Source of the DNA: Sphingomonas sp.
GTDB lineage: Bacteria > Pseudomonadota > Alphaproteobacteria > Sphingomonadales > Sphingomonadaceae
DNA: 64,000 bases
Direction of reading: 5' to 3'
Assembly: GCA_019753375.1 (NCBI GenBank)
Contig: JAIELC010000032.1
Span: 62,001-126,000, forward strand
This document shows, in pieces, positions 28,576 to 38,044 of this stretch. The translations under genes and the position numbers were made by a program. Under the pieces are notes generated by a model, which worked only from the letters and a program-made list of their open reading frames with translations, was not told the origin of the DNA and searched no databases. Each line of letters begins with the position of its first letter. Within the stretch, counting starts at the first letter, position 1.

Positions 28576-28643
28576 ATCCGATTTATGGGCGCCCCCTATG
28601 CGTTATGCTGCCACAATTTCGGGCTAATCTGAATGCAATACAG

Positions 28644-28687
28644 GCTTTGCTCTGTCCGTCGATCTTGGATAGAGCGGGGCGTTTTTT
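28644..28687 (+). terminator. Intrinsic terminator
   Basis: Arms GCTTTGCTCTGTCC (28644-28657) and GGATAGAGCGGGGC (28667-28680) form a 14-pair stem with a few G-T pairs and a 9-base loop, followed immediately by GTTTTTTAG. This separates the gmd-rmd-glycosyltransferase operon from the export lipoprotein gene at 28809. Confidence 0.85.
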
Positions 28688-28808
28688 AGAGCATGCAGCA
28701 TAGACATTCGACAATCGGTAAAGCCGGAGCGCATGAGTACTCACTGTCCTCCGGTCGATTTTTGAACGTCTTTAACAGCACTAATATTGAATTTAGTTTA
28801 GGAAAACG

Positions 28809-30038
28809 ATGAGCAGGCAGCCAGGCAATTTGCCACAAGTGAACCATATTACGTTTGTCCGGCCAATCTTGCTCAGCGCTATTGTTGGGCTGAGCTGCTT
28901 GGCATTGTCGGGATGTTCGTTCATTTCAGCCGCTGGCCCAAGCGCCCGCGCGGTTAATCGGGCAGGAACAAGCGCGGTCGCGGGCAATGCCGATATCCGT
29001 ATCGTTGATGTTTCCGACTCCGTTGCTCGCCGGATTGTTAATGAAGAGCATGTTGGTCTGTTTTCAGACCGGCTGGGAGACGGCATTCCAATCGGGTCGG
29101 TCGTCGGTCGTGGCGACGTACTCGATATCGCGATTTGGGAAGCGCCTCCTGCCGCATTGTTCGGCGCCACAAGTGGTGACAGTCGGCTCGCCTCGGCGGC
29201 CGCAACTAACGCGCTCGCGCGCGGGACGACCTTGCCTGAGCAAATGGTCAACAGCGAAGGGCGTATTACCATCCCCTTCGTTGGGTCGGTGGTTGCTGCA
29301 GGCCGTACGCCGCAGCAGATCGAAAGGGACATTACCAGCCGGCTTATTGGCAAAGCTCACGAGCCGCAGGCGATTGTCCGGTTAACCCGCAATGCGAGCG
29401 CGAACGTGACGATTGTGGGCGACGTGGCGAACAGTGCGCGTGTGCCGCTTACCGCCCGCGGTGAGCGGTTGCTCGACATTCTGGCGGCGTCGGGTGGCGT
29501 TAAGCAGCCCGTCGGCAAGATGACGATCCAGATCACGCGGGGGGCGACGGTGGCGTCGATGCCACTCTCGGGCGTGATCAATGATCCGCGCCAGAACATC
29601 CGGTTGCAGGCCGACGATGTCGTGACGGCGCTCTACCAGCCGTTCAGTTTCACCGCGCTTGGTGCGACCGGGCGCAATGAAGAATTGCCCTTTGAGGGTA
29701 CCGGCCTGACACTCGCACAGGCGCTGGGTCGTGTCGCCGGGCTGCAGGATCAGCGCGCCGATGTGCGCGGTGTTTTCATATTCCGCCTCGAGGACCCATC
29801 AGTTCTTGGTCTGCCACCGGGTACAGAAGTGCGCACGACGCCCGATGGCAAGGTGCCCGTTATCTACCGCGTGGACATGAAGAATCCGGCCACCTTCTTC
29901 ATCGCACAGGGCTTCCCAATCAGGAATAAAGACGTGCTCTATGTATCGAACGCGCCTTTAGCCGATGTACAGAAATTTGTGAGCATTATCTCCTCGACGA
30001 TTTTACCAATCGCGACCACGGCAGCTATTATCCCATAA
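28809..30038 (+). CDS. Capsular polysaccharide export outer-membrane lipoprotein (OPX/Wza-like)
   Basis: The 409-residue product has an N-terminal signal with lipobox LALSGC (lipidated Cys36) and a periplasmic polysaccharide-export domain, including GRGDVLDIAIWEAPP and the SLBB-type repeats VTIVGDVANSARVPL and FSFTALGATGRNEELPFEG. Length and order match the BexD/CtrA/VexA outer-membrane channels used by ABC-dependent capsules, which contact a KpsE-type protein. This is the outer-membrane partner of kpsM/T found 12 kb upstream. It stands alone after a terminator, with its own promoter region. Confidence 0.9.
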   Translation: MSRQPGNLPQVNHITFVRPILLSAIVGLSCLALSGCSFISAAGPSARAVNRAGTSAVAGNADIRIVDVSDSVARRIVNEEHVGLFSDRLGDGIPIGSVVGRGDVLDIAIWEAPPAALFGATSGDSRLASAAATNALARGTTLPEQMVNSEGRITIPFVGSVVAAGRTPQQIERDITSRLIGKAHEPQAIVRLTRNASANVTIVGDVANSARVPLTARGERLLDILAASGGVKQPVGKMTIQITRGATVASMPLSGVINDPRQNIRLQADDVVTALYQPFSFTALGATGRNEELPFEGTGLTLAQALGRVAGLQDQRADVRGVFIFRLEDPSVLGLPPGTEVRTTPDGKVPVIYRVDMKNPATFFIAQGFPIRNKDVLYVSNAPLADVQKFVSIISSTILPIATTAAIIP

Positions 30039-30068
30039 CGGACTTTGATATTTGTTGATGATCGGGTC

Positions 30069-30764
30069 ATGACAGCCATCTTGATCATATTTGCTGCTTC
30101 TTTGAGCGCTAATCTGGCGTTCGCTGTTGTGCATGCCGATATCTGGGTGCCCATTGCTATCTTGGTTGGTTGGTATTTTGCTGACTTGGCGTCGGGCGTT
30201 ATTCACCTTTACATGGACTATCGCCCATGTCGCTCAGGCGTTGGGTTTGACGACCTGTATTTTTACACCGGCGACCGCACCAGCCAGCATTATCAGGATC
30301 TGCGCCGCCAGGTGATGGCAAAGGTCGGCCCATTTGAGCGGCTAGTCTATGACTTCAAGAATCATCATCCACGCCCAGATGCGTTGGGCAGGCGTTCGAT
30401 GATTGTGCAAATTGGCTCAACCGTCGTCGCGGTCACACCCTTGTCGCTGTTGCTCAATTTGTCTTGCTGGGTTTTATCGCCTCCTGGCTGGGTCATTGCC
30501 GGGTTCGTTGCACTCATGGTTGGCGGCACTTTCGCCCAATATTTTCATGGGACGCTACACCGGGACGATAACCCGACGATCATTATTCTTATGCGTCGTC
30601 TGGGCCTGCTAATGTCACCCGCCGCCCATCAGAAGCATCACGATAGTCTAAAACGTGATTTTGCGACCAACAACGGCTGGAGCAATCCGGTCATCAACCC
30701 AGTCTTTCGCTTGCTTTATCGTCACGGCTGGCTAACCGATGCGGGGCTGGAGCCAACGGGCTGA
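30069..30764 (+). CDS. CarF/PEDS1-like lipid desaturase domain protein
   Basis: The 231-residue integral membrane protein has histidine clusters typical of membrane di-iron desaturases: DLASGVIHLYMDY, DFKNHHPRPDA, FHGTLHRD and AAHQKHHDSLKRDFATNNG. The final block with an asparagine-glycine ending matches CarF/TMEM189, the plasmanylethanolamine desaturase that forms the vinyl-ether bond of plasmalogens, known to aid singlet-oxygen signalling in Myxococcus. Substrate here is not proven. I use ATG 30069 rather than the TTG at 30045. It lies between the export lipoprotein and a glycosyltransferase, on the same strand. Confidence 0.75.
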   Translation: MTAILIIFAASLSANLAFAVVHADIWVPIAILVGWYFADLASGVIHLYMDYRPCRSGVGFDDLYFYTGDRTSQHYQDLRRQVMAKVGPFERLVYDFKNHHPRPDALGRRSMIVQIGSTVVAVTPLSLLLNLSCWVLSPPGWVIAGFVALMVGGTFAQYFHGTLHRDDNPTIIILMRRLGLLMSPAAHQKHHDSLKRDFATNNGWSNPVINPVFRLLYRHGWLTDAGLEPTG

Positions 30765-30797
30765 TGTGCTGTTTGGATCGGTAGTCGACAGACTTTT

Positions 30798-31973
30798 ATG
30801 GCAGCCAACCCTACTCTGCTGATCGACGTCAGCCGAATGCTTTGGCGGCGCTGGCGCGGCCAGTTACCGACCGGGATCGACCGGGCCTGCCTCGCCTATA
30901 TGCATCATTTTGGTGATCGCGCCCAGGCTGTCGTCCAGCGCGGCGGCTTCACGAGAGTGCTGGCGCGGAACCAATCGAAAGAGCTGATTACAATGTTGGC
31001 GGAGCACCGCGAGGGGTTTCGTCGCCGGGCGATCGCCTTGCTGGCTCGGGCTCTGGTCGACCTGGACGGAAATAGCAGGAGTCTGCGCGGAGCGACCTAT
31101 CTGAATTTAGGCCATACCGGACTTGATCTCCCCGGGCATGCTCGGTGGGTGCGCGGTTCCGGGGTTCGCGCAATCTATTGCATCTATGACATCATCCCAA
31201 TCACCCATCCTCAATTCTGCCGCGCTGGCGAAGCGATCCGCCACGCCGAACGCATGCGGGGTGCACTTAGCGTGGCAAGTGGAATTTTGACGATTAGCCG
31301 TGAAAGCGAGCGACTCCTGGCGCAATTTGCGGGCGAGCAAGGGCTGCCGATGCCACCGACGCTGGCTGTGCCGCTAGGGATCTCGATTCGGCGGCCTACC
31401 AATAGCTCCCCCCCCATCGCGAAGCCCTATTTCGTGATGATTGGTACGATTGAAGGACGTAAGAATTACGCCTTGGCGTTGCGCATTTGGGAAGAGCTTG
31501 CTGTTCGATTGGGGCCGGATACGCCGCATCTTGTGATTATTGGGGCGCGTGGCTGGGCGGCTGAGGATGTATTTGCCGCGCTGGACCACAACGCCGATCT
31601 GCGACGGCACGTCATTGAGCGAAACCACTGCAGCGATGATGAGCTAACCGCCTATCTGACGCATGCCTGTGCGTTGCTGTTTCCTAGCTTCGCAGAAGGG
31701 CAGGGTCTGCCGCTATCCGAAGCTTTGGCGATGGGAACACCTGTCATTGCGAGCAATTTAGCGGTGTTTCGCGAAACAGCCGAAGACATCGTCGATTATC
31801 TTGATCCTAATGATGTCCCTGGGTGGGTTGATCTTCTGCTGCAGTATCTTGCCCCGAATAGCTGTCAGCGGGCGGCCCAGGTCGAGCGGCTGACACATTT
31901 TACAGCGCCATCATGGGAACAGCATTTTGCCGAGGTGGAGGCATGGCTGGATGAAACAACAGCCTATCAATAG
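30798..31973 (+). CDS. Glycosyltransferase family 4 protein
   Basis: A 391-residue GT-B enzyme related to the 13471 product and the third module at 23238. Shared features are LLIDVSRMLWRRWRGQLPTG, IGTIEGRKNYALALRIWEEL and FAEGQGLPLSEALAMGTPV, where the glutamate pair is kept. It stands last on the plus strand of the capsule locus and converges with kpsS. Sugar specificity is unknown. Confidence 0.85.
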   Translation: MAANPTLLIDVSRMLWRRWRGQLPTGIDRACLAYMHHFGDRAQAVVQRGGFTRVLARNQSKELITMLAEHREGFRRRAIALLARALVDLDGNSRSLRGATYLNLGHTGLDLPGHARWVRGSGVRAIYCIYDIIPITHPQFCRAGEAIRHAERMRGALSVASGILTISRESERLLAQFAGEQGLPMPPTLAVPLGISIRRPTNSSPPIAKPYFVMIGTIEGRKNYALALRIWEELAVRLGPDTPHLVIIGARGWAAEDVFAALDHNADLRRHVIERNHCSDDELTAYLTHACALLFPSFAEGQGLPLSEALAMGTPVIASNLAVFRETAEDIVDYLDPNDVPGWVDLLLQYLAPNSCQRAAQVERLTHFTAPSWEQHFAEVEAWLDETTAYQ

Positions 31974-32032
31974 GCCAATAAAAACAGGCTTCATCGTGGC
32001 GCCCGAGCCCTGCCGGACAAAGGTACACTGGA

Positions 32033-33295
32033 TTACCCGGCCGTTCCTTTAGCGAGGGCAAATTCAGTCCGTACGTCGAATTTGTCGTCTGAAATCAGCC
32101 GTTCAACACTGTTTTCCAGCAGCGTCGCGATCGCCGATTCGCTGGCAAGGCCGCCGCGTACGAGTGATCTGTGGTGCAGGACTTTTTTAAAGGCATGCCA
32201 AAGCTCGGCGTCGGGAAGCTGCGGCGCGCACCAGAAGGTGTCGAGCGCGCCCTGGTGCGTGACGCCAGCGATGTCATATACCGCGTCGCCGAGCACAATG
32301 ACCGGTGTGCCGGTTTCCAGTGCTAACGTACCCGACGTGCTGTTGACGCAGACAACCCCGACTGAATTTTGCGCCAGAGACTGCAGATCGCCGCCGTCAA
32401 TATGGATTATCCGGTCCGCCAGGCCGAGCGCCCTCGCGCGCTTTCGGAAAAACGCGGGCCAGCTGTGGAATCCGCAATCGAGCGGATGTTCTTTCACAAC
32501 CAGCAAGCTGTTCGGTGGGGCATTCTGAGCAAAGCTGTCGAGCACATAATCGGCGGCAATTTCCATTGATCCAAATGGGGAGTGCGCGCGGATCTGATAA
32601 TCGCCCGTCAATTGCAGCGGGAACAGGAAATAGTCGCGATGTTTAATTGCAGCGAGCGCCTCGTCCGCCAGGCGTTGACGCCGCCTTGCAAGGAGAAACT
32701 TCTTAATCCAGCCCAGACCTTCCCCGATGATAAATCCTTGGCGGTGGTTGTGGTAATAGGGAAAGCGCAGCCGTCCAGTAACGATGTAATGATAGTGCCA
32801 GTATGAATCATGCGCGCGGCGCTTGAAGCTGGCGGTGATCGGCGGCAGCTGGGGCAAAGCGGGTAACCCGCGGGCTGCCGCTATAATTTCCGCCGGGTCG
32901 CGGATAATTGTCGAGTGGCCATTTACGCCATCGCGCTCCAGCGTCATCCAGTCCGGACGAATGTAACCTTCCTCGAACACGTGGATGCGGATGCCGCGCA
33001 ACTTAGCCAGCCTATGCGCGGACAAATGCATAGGACGGCAGTCGCCATATAGAACGAGGTCAGTGACGTTGTGTTGCCGAACGAAGCGGTCAAAGAACAT
33101 AGGCCAATCGGCCGGTGTACCGCGAAACTCGATGCTACCTTCGCGCCAGTCGCGCCGGTCGCCGCCATTCAGATTGATCCGGTAGATGCCCATGCCGCGC
33201 CGCAGCAATTCGTCACCCAGTCGGCGGAAAAACGGTCCGGGCGGTCCTTGCAGGAACAGAAAAGTCCGCGGTGGCAACGCAATTGGTTTAATCAT
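32033..33295 (-). CDS. kpsS: Capsular polysaccharide Kdo transferase KpsS
   Basis: The 420-residue product opens with FLFLQGPPGPFFRRLGDELL, the standard KpsS/LipB start, then the catalytic-region segment HVFEEGYIRPDWMTLERDGVNG. KpsS adds the first beta-Kdo to phosphatidylglycerol at the start of the linker on which group 2 capsule is built. The ORF track extends to 33442, but that part lies inside kpsC; ATG at 33295 gives the family N-terminus and an 8-base overlap with kpsC. It is the last gene of the Kdo operon. Confidence 0.92.
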   Translation of the reverse strand: MIKPIALPPRTFLFLQGPPGPFFRRLGDELLRRGMGIYRINLNGGDRRDWREGSIEFRGTPADWPMFFDRFVRQHNVTDLVLYGDCRPMHLSAHRLAKLRGIRIHVFEEGYIRPDWMTLERDGVNGHSTIIRDPAEIIAAARGLPALPQLPPITASFKRRAHDSYWHYHYIVTGRLRFPYYHNHRQGFIIGEGLGWIKKFLLARRRQRLADEALAAIKHRDYFLFPLQLTGDYQIRAHSPFGSMEIAADYVLDSFAQNAPPNSLLVVKEHPLDCGFHSWPAFFRKRARALGLADRIIHIDGGDLQSLAQNSVGVVCVNSTSGTLALETGTPVIVLGDAVYDIAGVTHQGALDTFWCAPQLPDAELWHAFKKVLHHRSLVRGGLASESAIATLLENSVERLISDDKFDVRTEFALAKGTAG

Positions 33296-34781
33296 GGCGA
33301 CGCCCCCATGCATTGAAAAACAAGTTAAGCCTTCCTTGCCATTGGCGCAAACGAACAACTGGTGTGATGATGGCCGTTGCACCCGCTTCCATGCGCTGGA
33401 CGAGCATCTCAACAGGGCAAGGTAGTCTGGAGACGGGGTCAAAATATATCGGATAGAGGATCAGCGTCGCTACCACGAGTTCATCTATCTTTCGGCGTCG
33501 CGTTCGCCGCGCGGACACCTGCTGCAAGTCGGTAGTGACTCCCCAACCAGCGAAGAAAGGCGCGCCGTGCGCCACGACCTCCTTGCCTCGCATCAGACCT
33601 TCAAATCCCGCCAGGGAGGTAATGACATGGATGGCTTCGACGCTCGCCAATATTCCTGCAATGGGCGCCCGTCGCTCCACCAGATCGGCGAACACAAGAG
33701 CATCGCTGTCGGCTATTCTGCCTTTGCGGTGACCTGCCTCGACGTCCGGATGCGGCTTGTAGATGAGATAAGCGTCCGGCTCTAAGGCCCGCGCTTGCCG
33801 CAAGAGGTCGAGGTTGCACATGCCAGCCCCACCAGTCAGTACCGACCGATCGTCTTCTACCTGTCCTGTCACAAGGACTTGGCGGCGCGCGCCAGCGGGG
33901 CGGACAAATGGCTCAGCGTCCAGGCCATACTTACTGATCCCGGCGACTATAAGCCTTTCGCGTAACGCCGCTGCACGCGCCAGGGTTTCATCGTCGATAT
34001 CGGCATGCTGTAGTATCGTCTCAAGGTCGCTGGGCTGGCCGGGGTCGAAATAGATGCCCTGGCGGTCGACCACGATCGACAGGGGCGGGATGCAATCGGC
34101 GCCGAGCCCTGCCGACCTGATAAATCCATCCTCAAGCTCGGCGATCTGGCGGCCTGAGGCAAGCAGGGCATCGAGTGCGGCGCGCGGGGTGCGGGATTTC
34201 CAGACGGCGACGATGCCCGGGCGTTTCAGGTCGCCGACCTGGCGAATGTAATGCGGGCCATGCATGCCGTCCCACAGCATCGCTGTCATGGTCGATCGCT
34301 TCCACCGCGCGACGCCCATGACGCCGGCAATCTCCCGGTTGTTCATGATCAGCCTGCGCCATTCGCTAAGCTGGGCAATGGTCTTTGGGGCATTGGTGGT
34401 CGTGCCATCAAAGGGCGAGACGAAGCGCCATCCGACAAGCACGTGGCGCTCGACCAGCGTTGTGGTCTCATACCCCTGATCACTGGCGCAATCGGCAAAG
34501 CGGCCGTGCCCTTCCAGCTTCACGCGGAGCCCGGCAATGCGGGCGAGCAGCGCGTTTTCGTCATCAGCCTTGCCGTGCCATTCCAGCTTGCCGTCAAACG
34601 TCGACCAGGGATCATCTTCGCCCCAAAAGGCGCCCCCCACGCGGTGCTGACGCATCAGGGACGCACATTCTTCAGCGGTTTCTCGTTCAACTGGTGCGGG
34701 GGCATCCTGGACGGCGAGCAAAGGAATTTTCGCGCCGGGGAAGGGTGGGCATCGAAGCACAGACAGCGGCGGCTGCGGCAT
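33288..34781 (-). CDS. kpsC: Capsular polysaccharide Kdo transferase KpsC, shortened first module
   Basis: A 497-residue protein with one complete KpsC module: GVARWKRSTMTAML, then ELEDGFIRSAGLGADCIPPL, VVDRQGIYFDPGQPSDLE and late YKPHPDVEAGHRKGRI and HGAPFFAGWGVTTD. E. coli KpsC and LipA are about 675-700 residues with two such Kdo transferase modules adding alternating linkages. Here residues 1-150 keep pieces of a first module (HRVGGAFWGEDDPW, FVSPFDGTTTNAPKTIAQLSEW) but not its catalytic core. One base overlaps kdsA. See findings. Confidence 0.88.
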   Translation of the reverse strand: MPQPPLSVLRCPPFPGAKIPLLAVQDAPAPVERETAEECASLMRQHRVGGAFWGEDDPWSTFDGKLEWHGKADDENALLARIAGLRVKLEGHGRFADCASDQGYETTTLVERHVLVGWRFVSPFDGTTTNAPKTIAQLSEWRRLIMNNREIAGVMGVARWKRSTMTAMLWDGMHGPHYIRQVGDLKRPGIVAVWKSRTPRAALDALLASGRQIAELEDGFIRSAGLGADCIPPLSIVVDRQGIYFDPGQPSDLETILQHADIDDETLARAAALRERLIVAGISKYGLDAEPFVRPAGARRQVLVTGQVEDDRSVLTGGAGMCNLDLLRQARALEPDAYLIYKPHPDVEAGHRKGRIADSDALVFADLVERRAPIAGILASVEAIHVITSLAGFEGLMRGKEVVAHGAPFFAGWGVTTDLQQVSARRTRRRKIDELVVATLILYPIYFDPVSRLPCPVEMLVQRMEAGATAIITPVVRLRQWQGRLNLFFNAWGRRHD

Positions 34782-35611
34782 CAGAACGCAGACGGTTGCT
34801 CGTGAAGCGCCTTCAGCTCGGCGGCAAGCGTTTCGAACTTGTCCAGCGGCCAGCTATTGGGCCCATCGGACAGTGCCTGGTCAGGATCAGGGTGCGTTTC
34901 CATGAATACGCCGTGTGCGCCCGCTGCCACTGCCGCCCGGGCAAGAACGGGGACGAACCGACGATCACCGCCCGACCGGTCGCCCATGCCGCCGGGCAAT
35001 TGGACCGCATGGGTGGCATCAAACACGATCGGGCAACCGGTCTGCGCCATTGTCGCAAGGCCCCGCATGTCAACGACCAGATTGTGATAGCCAAAGCTGC
35101 TGCCGCGCTCGGTCAGCGCGAAATTGTCGGTCGCCACGCCCGCCAACTCGGCGGCGCGGCGCGCCTTGGCCACCAGCTGCGCCATGTCGCCGGGGGCCAT
35201 GAACTGGGCCTTTTTGAAATTGACCGGTTTGCCCGTGGCGGCCGCCGCCTCGATCAGGTCGGTCTGGCGCGCCAGAAAAGCGGGGGTCTGAATAACATCA
35301 GCTACCTGAGCCGCGATCACAGCCTGTTCCGGCGTGTGGACATCGGTCAGCACGGGCAGGCCGGTCGCGTCGCGTACCTTGGCCAGGATGTTGAGCCCTT
35401 CATCGATGCCCGGTCCCCGGAACGATGCGCCGGATGACCGGTTCGCCTTGTCGAAGCTGCTTTTGAAAATGATCATCATGCCCAGCTTGTCGGCGATGCT
35501 GCGCAAGCGATCGGCCACCTGCATGACCAGTGCCTCGGATTCGATCACGCATGGTCCGGCGATCAGGAACAGGGGCTGGTCCTTGCCGATCTTGTGCCCG
35601 TTGATCTCCAT
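34781..35611 (-). CDS. kdsA: 3-deoxy-8-phosphooctulonate synthase (Kdo-8-phosphate synthase)
   Basis: A 276-residue DAHP-synthase-like TIM-barrel enzyme that condenses arabinose-5-phosphate and PEP to Kdo-8-phosphate. Family motifs are [40 protein letters not shown] and TDVHTPEQA, with the C-terminal [16 protein letters not shown]. Part of the kpsF-kdsB-kdsA-kpsC-kpsS operon supplying Kdo for the capsule linker and possibly lipopolysaccharide. A second kdsA elsewhere cannot be excluded. Confidence 0.95.
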   Translation of the reverse strand: MEINGHKIGKDQPLFLIAGPCVIESEALVMQVADRLRSIADKLGMMIIFKSSFDKANRSSGASFRGPGIDEGLNILAKVRDATGLPVLTDVHTPEQAVIAAQVADVIQTPAFLARQTDLIEAAAATGKPVNFKKAQFMAPGDMAQLVAKARRAAELAGVATDNFALTERGSSFGYHNLVVDMRGLATMAQTGCPIVFDATHAVQLPGGMGDRSGGDRRFVPVLARAAVAAGAHGVFMETHPDPDQALSDGPNSWPLDKFETLAAELKALHEQPSAF

Positions 35612-35616
35612 GTGCG

Positions 35617-36453
35617 TTACTCAATGCCTCGCTGGGCCAATATTGCTTCGATCGCGGGAAGGTCGCCCGGATTATTGAGTTCGATCAAATCCCAGGCGGG
35701 AGGGTCGCTCGCGACCACCGCAACGGGGATGCCATGAACCAGAAAGCGCAATTGTTCCAGACCTTCCAGATCTTCGAGCGTCGTTGCCGGCTGGGCCGCA
35801 TAGTGCGCCAGGGCAGACCGGCGATAGGCATATAACCCGACATGCAACAGCACCGGGGGCTCTGCCTCAGCCGGATGACCGGGCGGCAGATGGGGTAATA
35901 CGCGCTTTGAAAAATACAGGGCGTTGCCCTTTGCATTGACGACGACGGTGGTGCCGCCAACGCGGCCGGCTGATTGGTCGGCGATCAGATAACGATACGC
36001 AGATGGTGAACAGCGCACGGCGGCGGTCGCAACAGGGCAACCGGGATTCGCGGCCATGTGGGCGATCAGGCGTTCAACCAGATCGGGCGGGGTCAGCAGC
36101 GCATCGCCTTGAAAATTGACGATGATGTCAGCCAAACCATCGTCGGCCATCGGCAGGCGCGCCACCGCGGCCGCGACCCGTTCGGTGCCATTGGCGCAGC
36201 TTGCCGGCGTCATAACCACCGAAGCGCCAAAGCCGCGCGCGGCAACTGCAATCCGGTCATCATCCGTTGCAACCACCACGCTGGGGGTGCCTTGCACGGC
36301 ACAGGCGGCCTCGTAACTGCGCTGGATCAGCGATTTCGCGACGCCGCCAGCGCCGTGCACCGCTGCGAGAGGTTTGCCGGGATAGCGACTGGATGCATAT
36401 CGGGCGGGGATGACAATAATGGCATCAGCGACGGCGAAATTGCCAGCGGTCAC
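35617..36453 (-). CDS. kdsB: 3-deoxy-manno-octulosonate cytidylyltransferase (CMP-Kdo synthetase)
   Basis: A 278-residue enzyme activating Kdo with CTP. It shows [19 protein letters not shown], the family nucleotide-binding loop, then [18 protein letters not shown] and [21 protein letters not shown] 36453 overlaps the kpsF stop by four bases (GTGA). Together with KdsA and KpsF it completes CMP-Kdo formation apart from the KdsC phosphatase, which is not in this window. Confidence 0.95.
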   Translation of the reverse strand: MTAGNFAVADAIIVIPARYASSRYPGKPLAAVHGAGGVAKSLIQRSYEAACAVQGTPSVVVATDDDRIAVAARGFGASVVMTPASCANGTERVAAAVARLPMADDGLADIIVNFQGDALLTPPDLVERLIAHMAANPGCPVATAAVRCSPSAYRYLIADQSAGRVGGTTVVVNAKGNALYFSKRVLPHLPPGHPAEAEPPVLLHVGLYAYRRSALAHYAAQPATTLEDLEGLEQLRFLVHGIPVAVVASDPPAWDLIELNNPGDLPAIEAILAQRGIE

Positions 36454-37448
36454 GCAATCAATTCTAGATCGTGAATATGGATGATGCCCAGCGGCTTTCG
36501 ATCATTATCCCGTGCCACGACCACCAGCACGGTGATACGATTGTCGTGCATTACGTGATAGGCATCCTCGCGTGTGCGGCCCTCCCGGATCGTCAGCGGT
36601 TCAACATTCATCACATCACCGCACCGCGAAACATGCACCTTGTCGATGGACCGGCGGATGTCTCCGTCGGTGATGATACCGACCAGCAAACCGGCATCGT
36701 CGACCACGCACACCGCGCCGCGACCCGCCGACGTCATTTCGACGATGGCGTCGCTCAGCATGGCATCGGGGCCCACCAATGGCAGCCGTGCACGCGGACG
36801 AAGCAGCGTTTCCACCGGCGCCAGCCGATTGCCGATCGATCCCGCTGGGTGAAACCGGGCAATGTCGGCAATGGTCGTGCCGCGCACCCGCATCGCCGCG
36901 ATCGCGAGCGCATCGCCCAAGGCGAGCATCATCGTTGTCGATGACGTCGGCGCCGTCCCATGCGGGCAGGCTTCGGTCACATCGGGCAACAGCAACGGAA
37001 AATTGGCGGCATTGACCAGAAACGACCGCGGCCGTGACGCGATGGCGATGACCGGGACGTTCAGTTGCAGCGCGCGCGCGATGATCGGCCGTAATTCGGC
37101 GGTTTCCCCCGAATTCGACAGCGCCAGCAGCACGTCGTTCTCGCTCAACATGCCCAGGTCGCCATGCCCTGCCTCGGCGGCATGGAGAAAGAAGGACGGC
37201 GAACCGGTTGAGGCAAGCGTCGAAGAAATCTTTCGACCGATATGGCCGGATTTACCAAGCCCGGTAACGACGATCCGGCCCCGGCACGATGCCAGCACCT
37301 GCGCGGCGCTGCCAAAGGAATCGCCGACCGCGTCGGCAAGCGACAGCAGTGCCTGCGCCTCCTGCCGGATTACCGCCGCGCCAATCAAGGCGGGGGTAAC
37401 GATATCGGGAGCACTGCCGGGTCGCGGCCTGTTGACTTGCGTTGCCAT
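36450..37448 (-). CDS. kpsF: Arabinose-5-phosphate isomerase, KpsF/GutQ family
   Basis: The 332-residue enzyme has an N-terminal sugar isomerase (SIS) domain with VVTGLGKSGHIGRKISSTLA and FLHAAEAGHGDLGML, then two CBS repeats (LVGIITDGDIRRSID and ITVLVVVARDNDRKPLGIIH). It converts ribulose-5-phosphate to arabinose-5-phosphate, the first Kdo precursor. It is the promoter-proximal gene of the minus-strand Kdo operon. KdsD and KpsF are alike; I use kpsF because of the capsule context. Confidence 0.93.
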   Translation of the reverse strand: MATQVNRPRPGSAPDIVTPALIGAAVIRQEAQALLSLADAVGDSFGSAAQVLASCRGRIVVTGLGKSGHIGRKISSTLASTGSPSFFLHAAEAGHGDLGMLSENDVLLALSNSGETAELRPIIARALQLNVPVIAIASRPRSFLVNAANFPLLLPDVTEACPHGTAPTSSTTMMLALGDALAIAAMRVRGTTIADIARFHPAGSIGNRLAPVETLLRPRARLPLVGPDAMLSDAIVEMTSAGRGAVCVVDDAGLLVGIITDGDIRRSIDKVHVSRCGDVMNVEPLTIREGRTREDAYHVMHDNRITVLVVVARDNDRKPLGIIHIHDLELIA

Positions 37449-38044
37449 GGTTACCGATCCAGAACTCTGATCATTAACGCTCTCTAAGCCGGCTAGGTAT
37501 TTTTGCCTACTATCTAATTGGGCTAAATACGTGTTTCAGAAAAATTACACCCAACGCATATTGTATTTTCGCAACACAAAGGGACGATCGTGAGATGATC
37601 GCCCAACTCCCCGCTCAACGTTCGACGCCGCCAGAACCTTCGCCGCCACTGTCATTTTTTTCTGATTTTGCGATCGCGACCTTTTCCGACAAATTAATGA
37701 CCATAACTTGCTAAAATGTTTCTCTGGCCGAATAGTTCCATGATGGCGGTGTAGCGGTGCCGCAATTATTTGCTGTCCTCTACCCGGGTACGATCATTTC
37801 ATAAGCTTGCTAAAATGGTCTCCGGCCCGGTGGTTCATGCTTGGGGTGGGGCATTGCGGCCAACTTTCGGTTTGCGCCATCGCGGCGCTATTGGGTCAGA
37901 TGGCGCAAAGGCGCAGCAGAAGGTGCGCGGGCCGGGTGATGTTTTGGTCCGATACATTCTGTCCGCACAAACTGGCTGTCCGCTCAAACTGGCCTAAAGC
38001 ACCAGTGGACTTGTTTGGGGAAGCACCGTAATAGACTAAGTGTT
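37449..38044. other. Divergent intergenic region between kpsF and ccmC
   Basis: Nearly 600 bases without a convincing gene; ORFs 37770-37997 and 37807-38031 lack family sequence and start with TTG. The region separates divergent operons and must hold both promoters. It includes a 12-base direct repeat (CTTGCTAAAATG at 37707 and 37806) and, near kpsF, the small palindrome TAGGTATTTTTGCCTA. Confidence 0.6.

Noticed and set aside
37770-38031. ORFs 37770-37997 and 37807-38031
   Set aside because: They overlap in different frames, use TTG starts, and their translations show no family features; likely random frames in an intergenic region.
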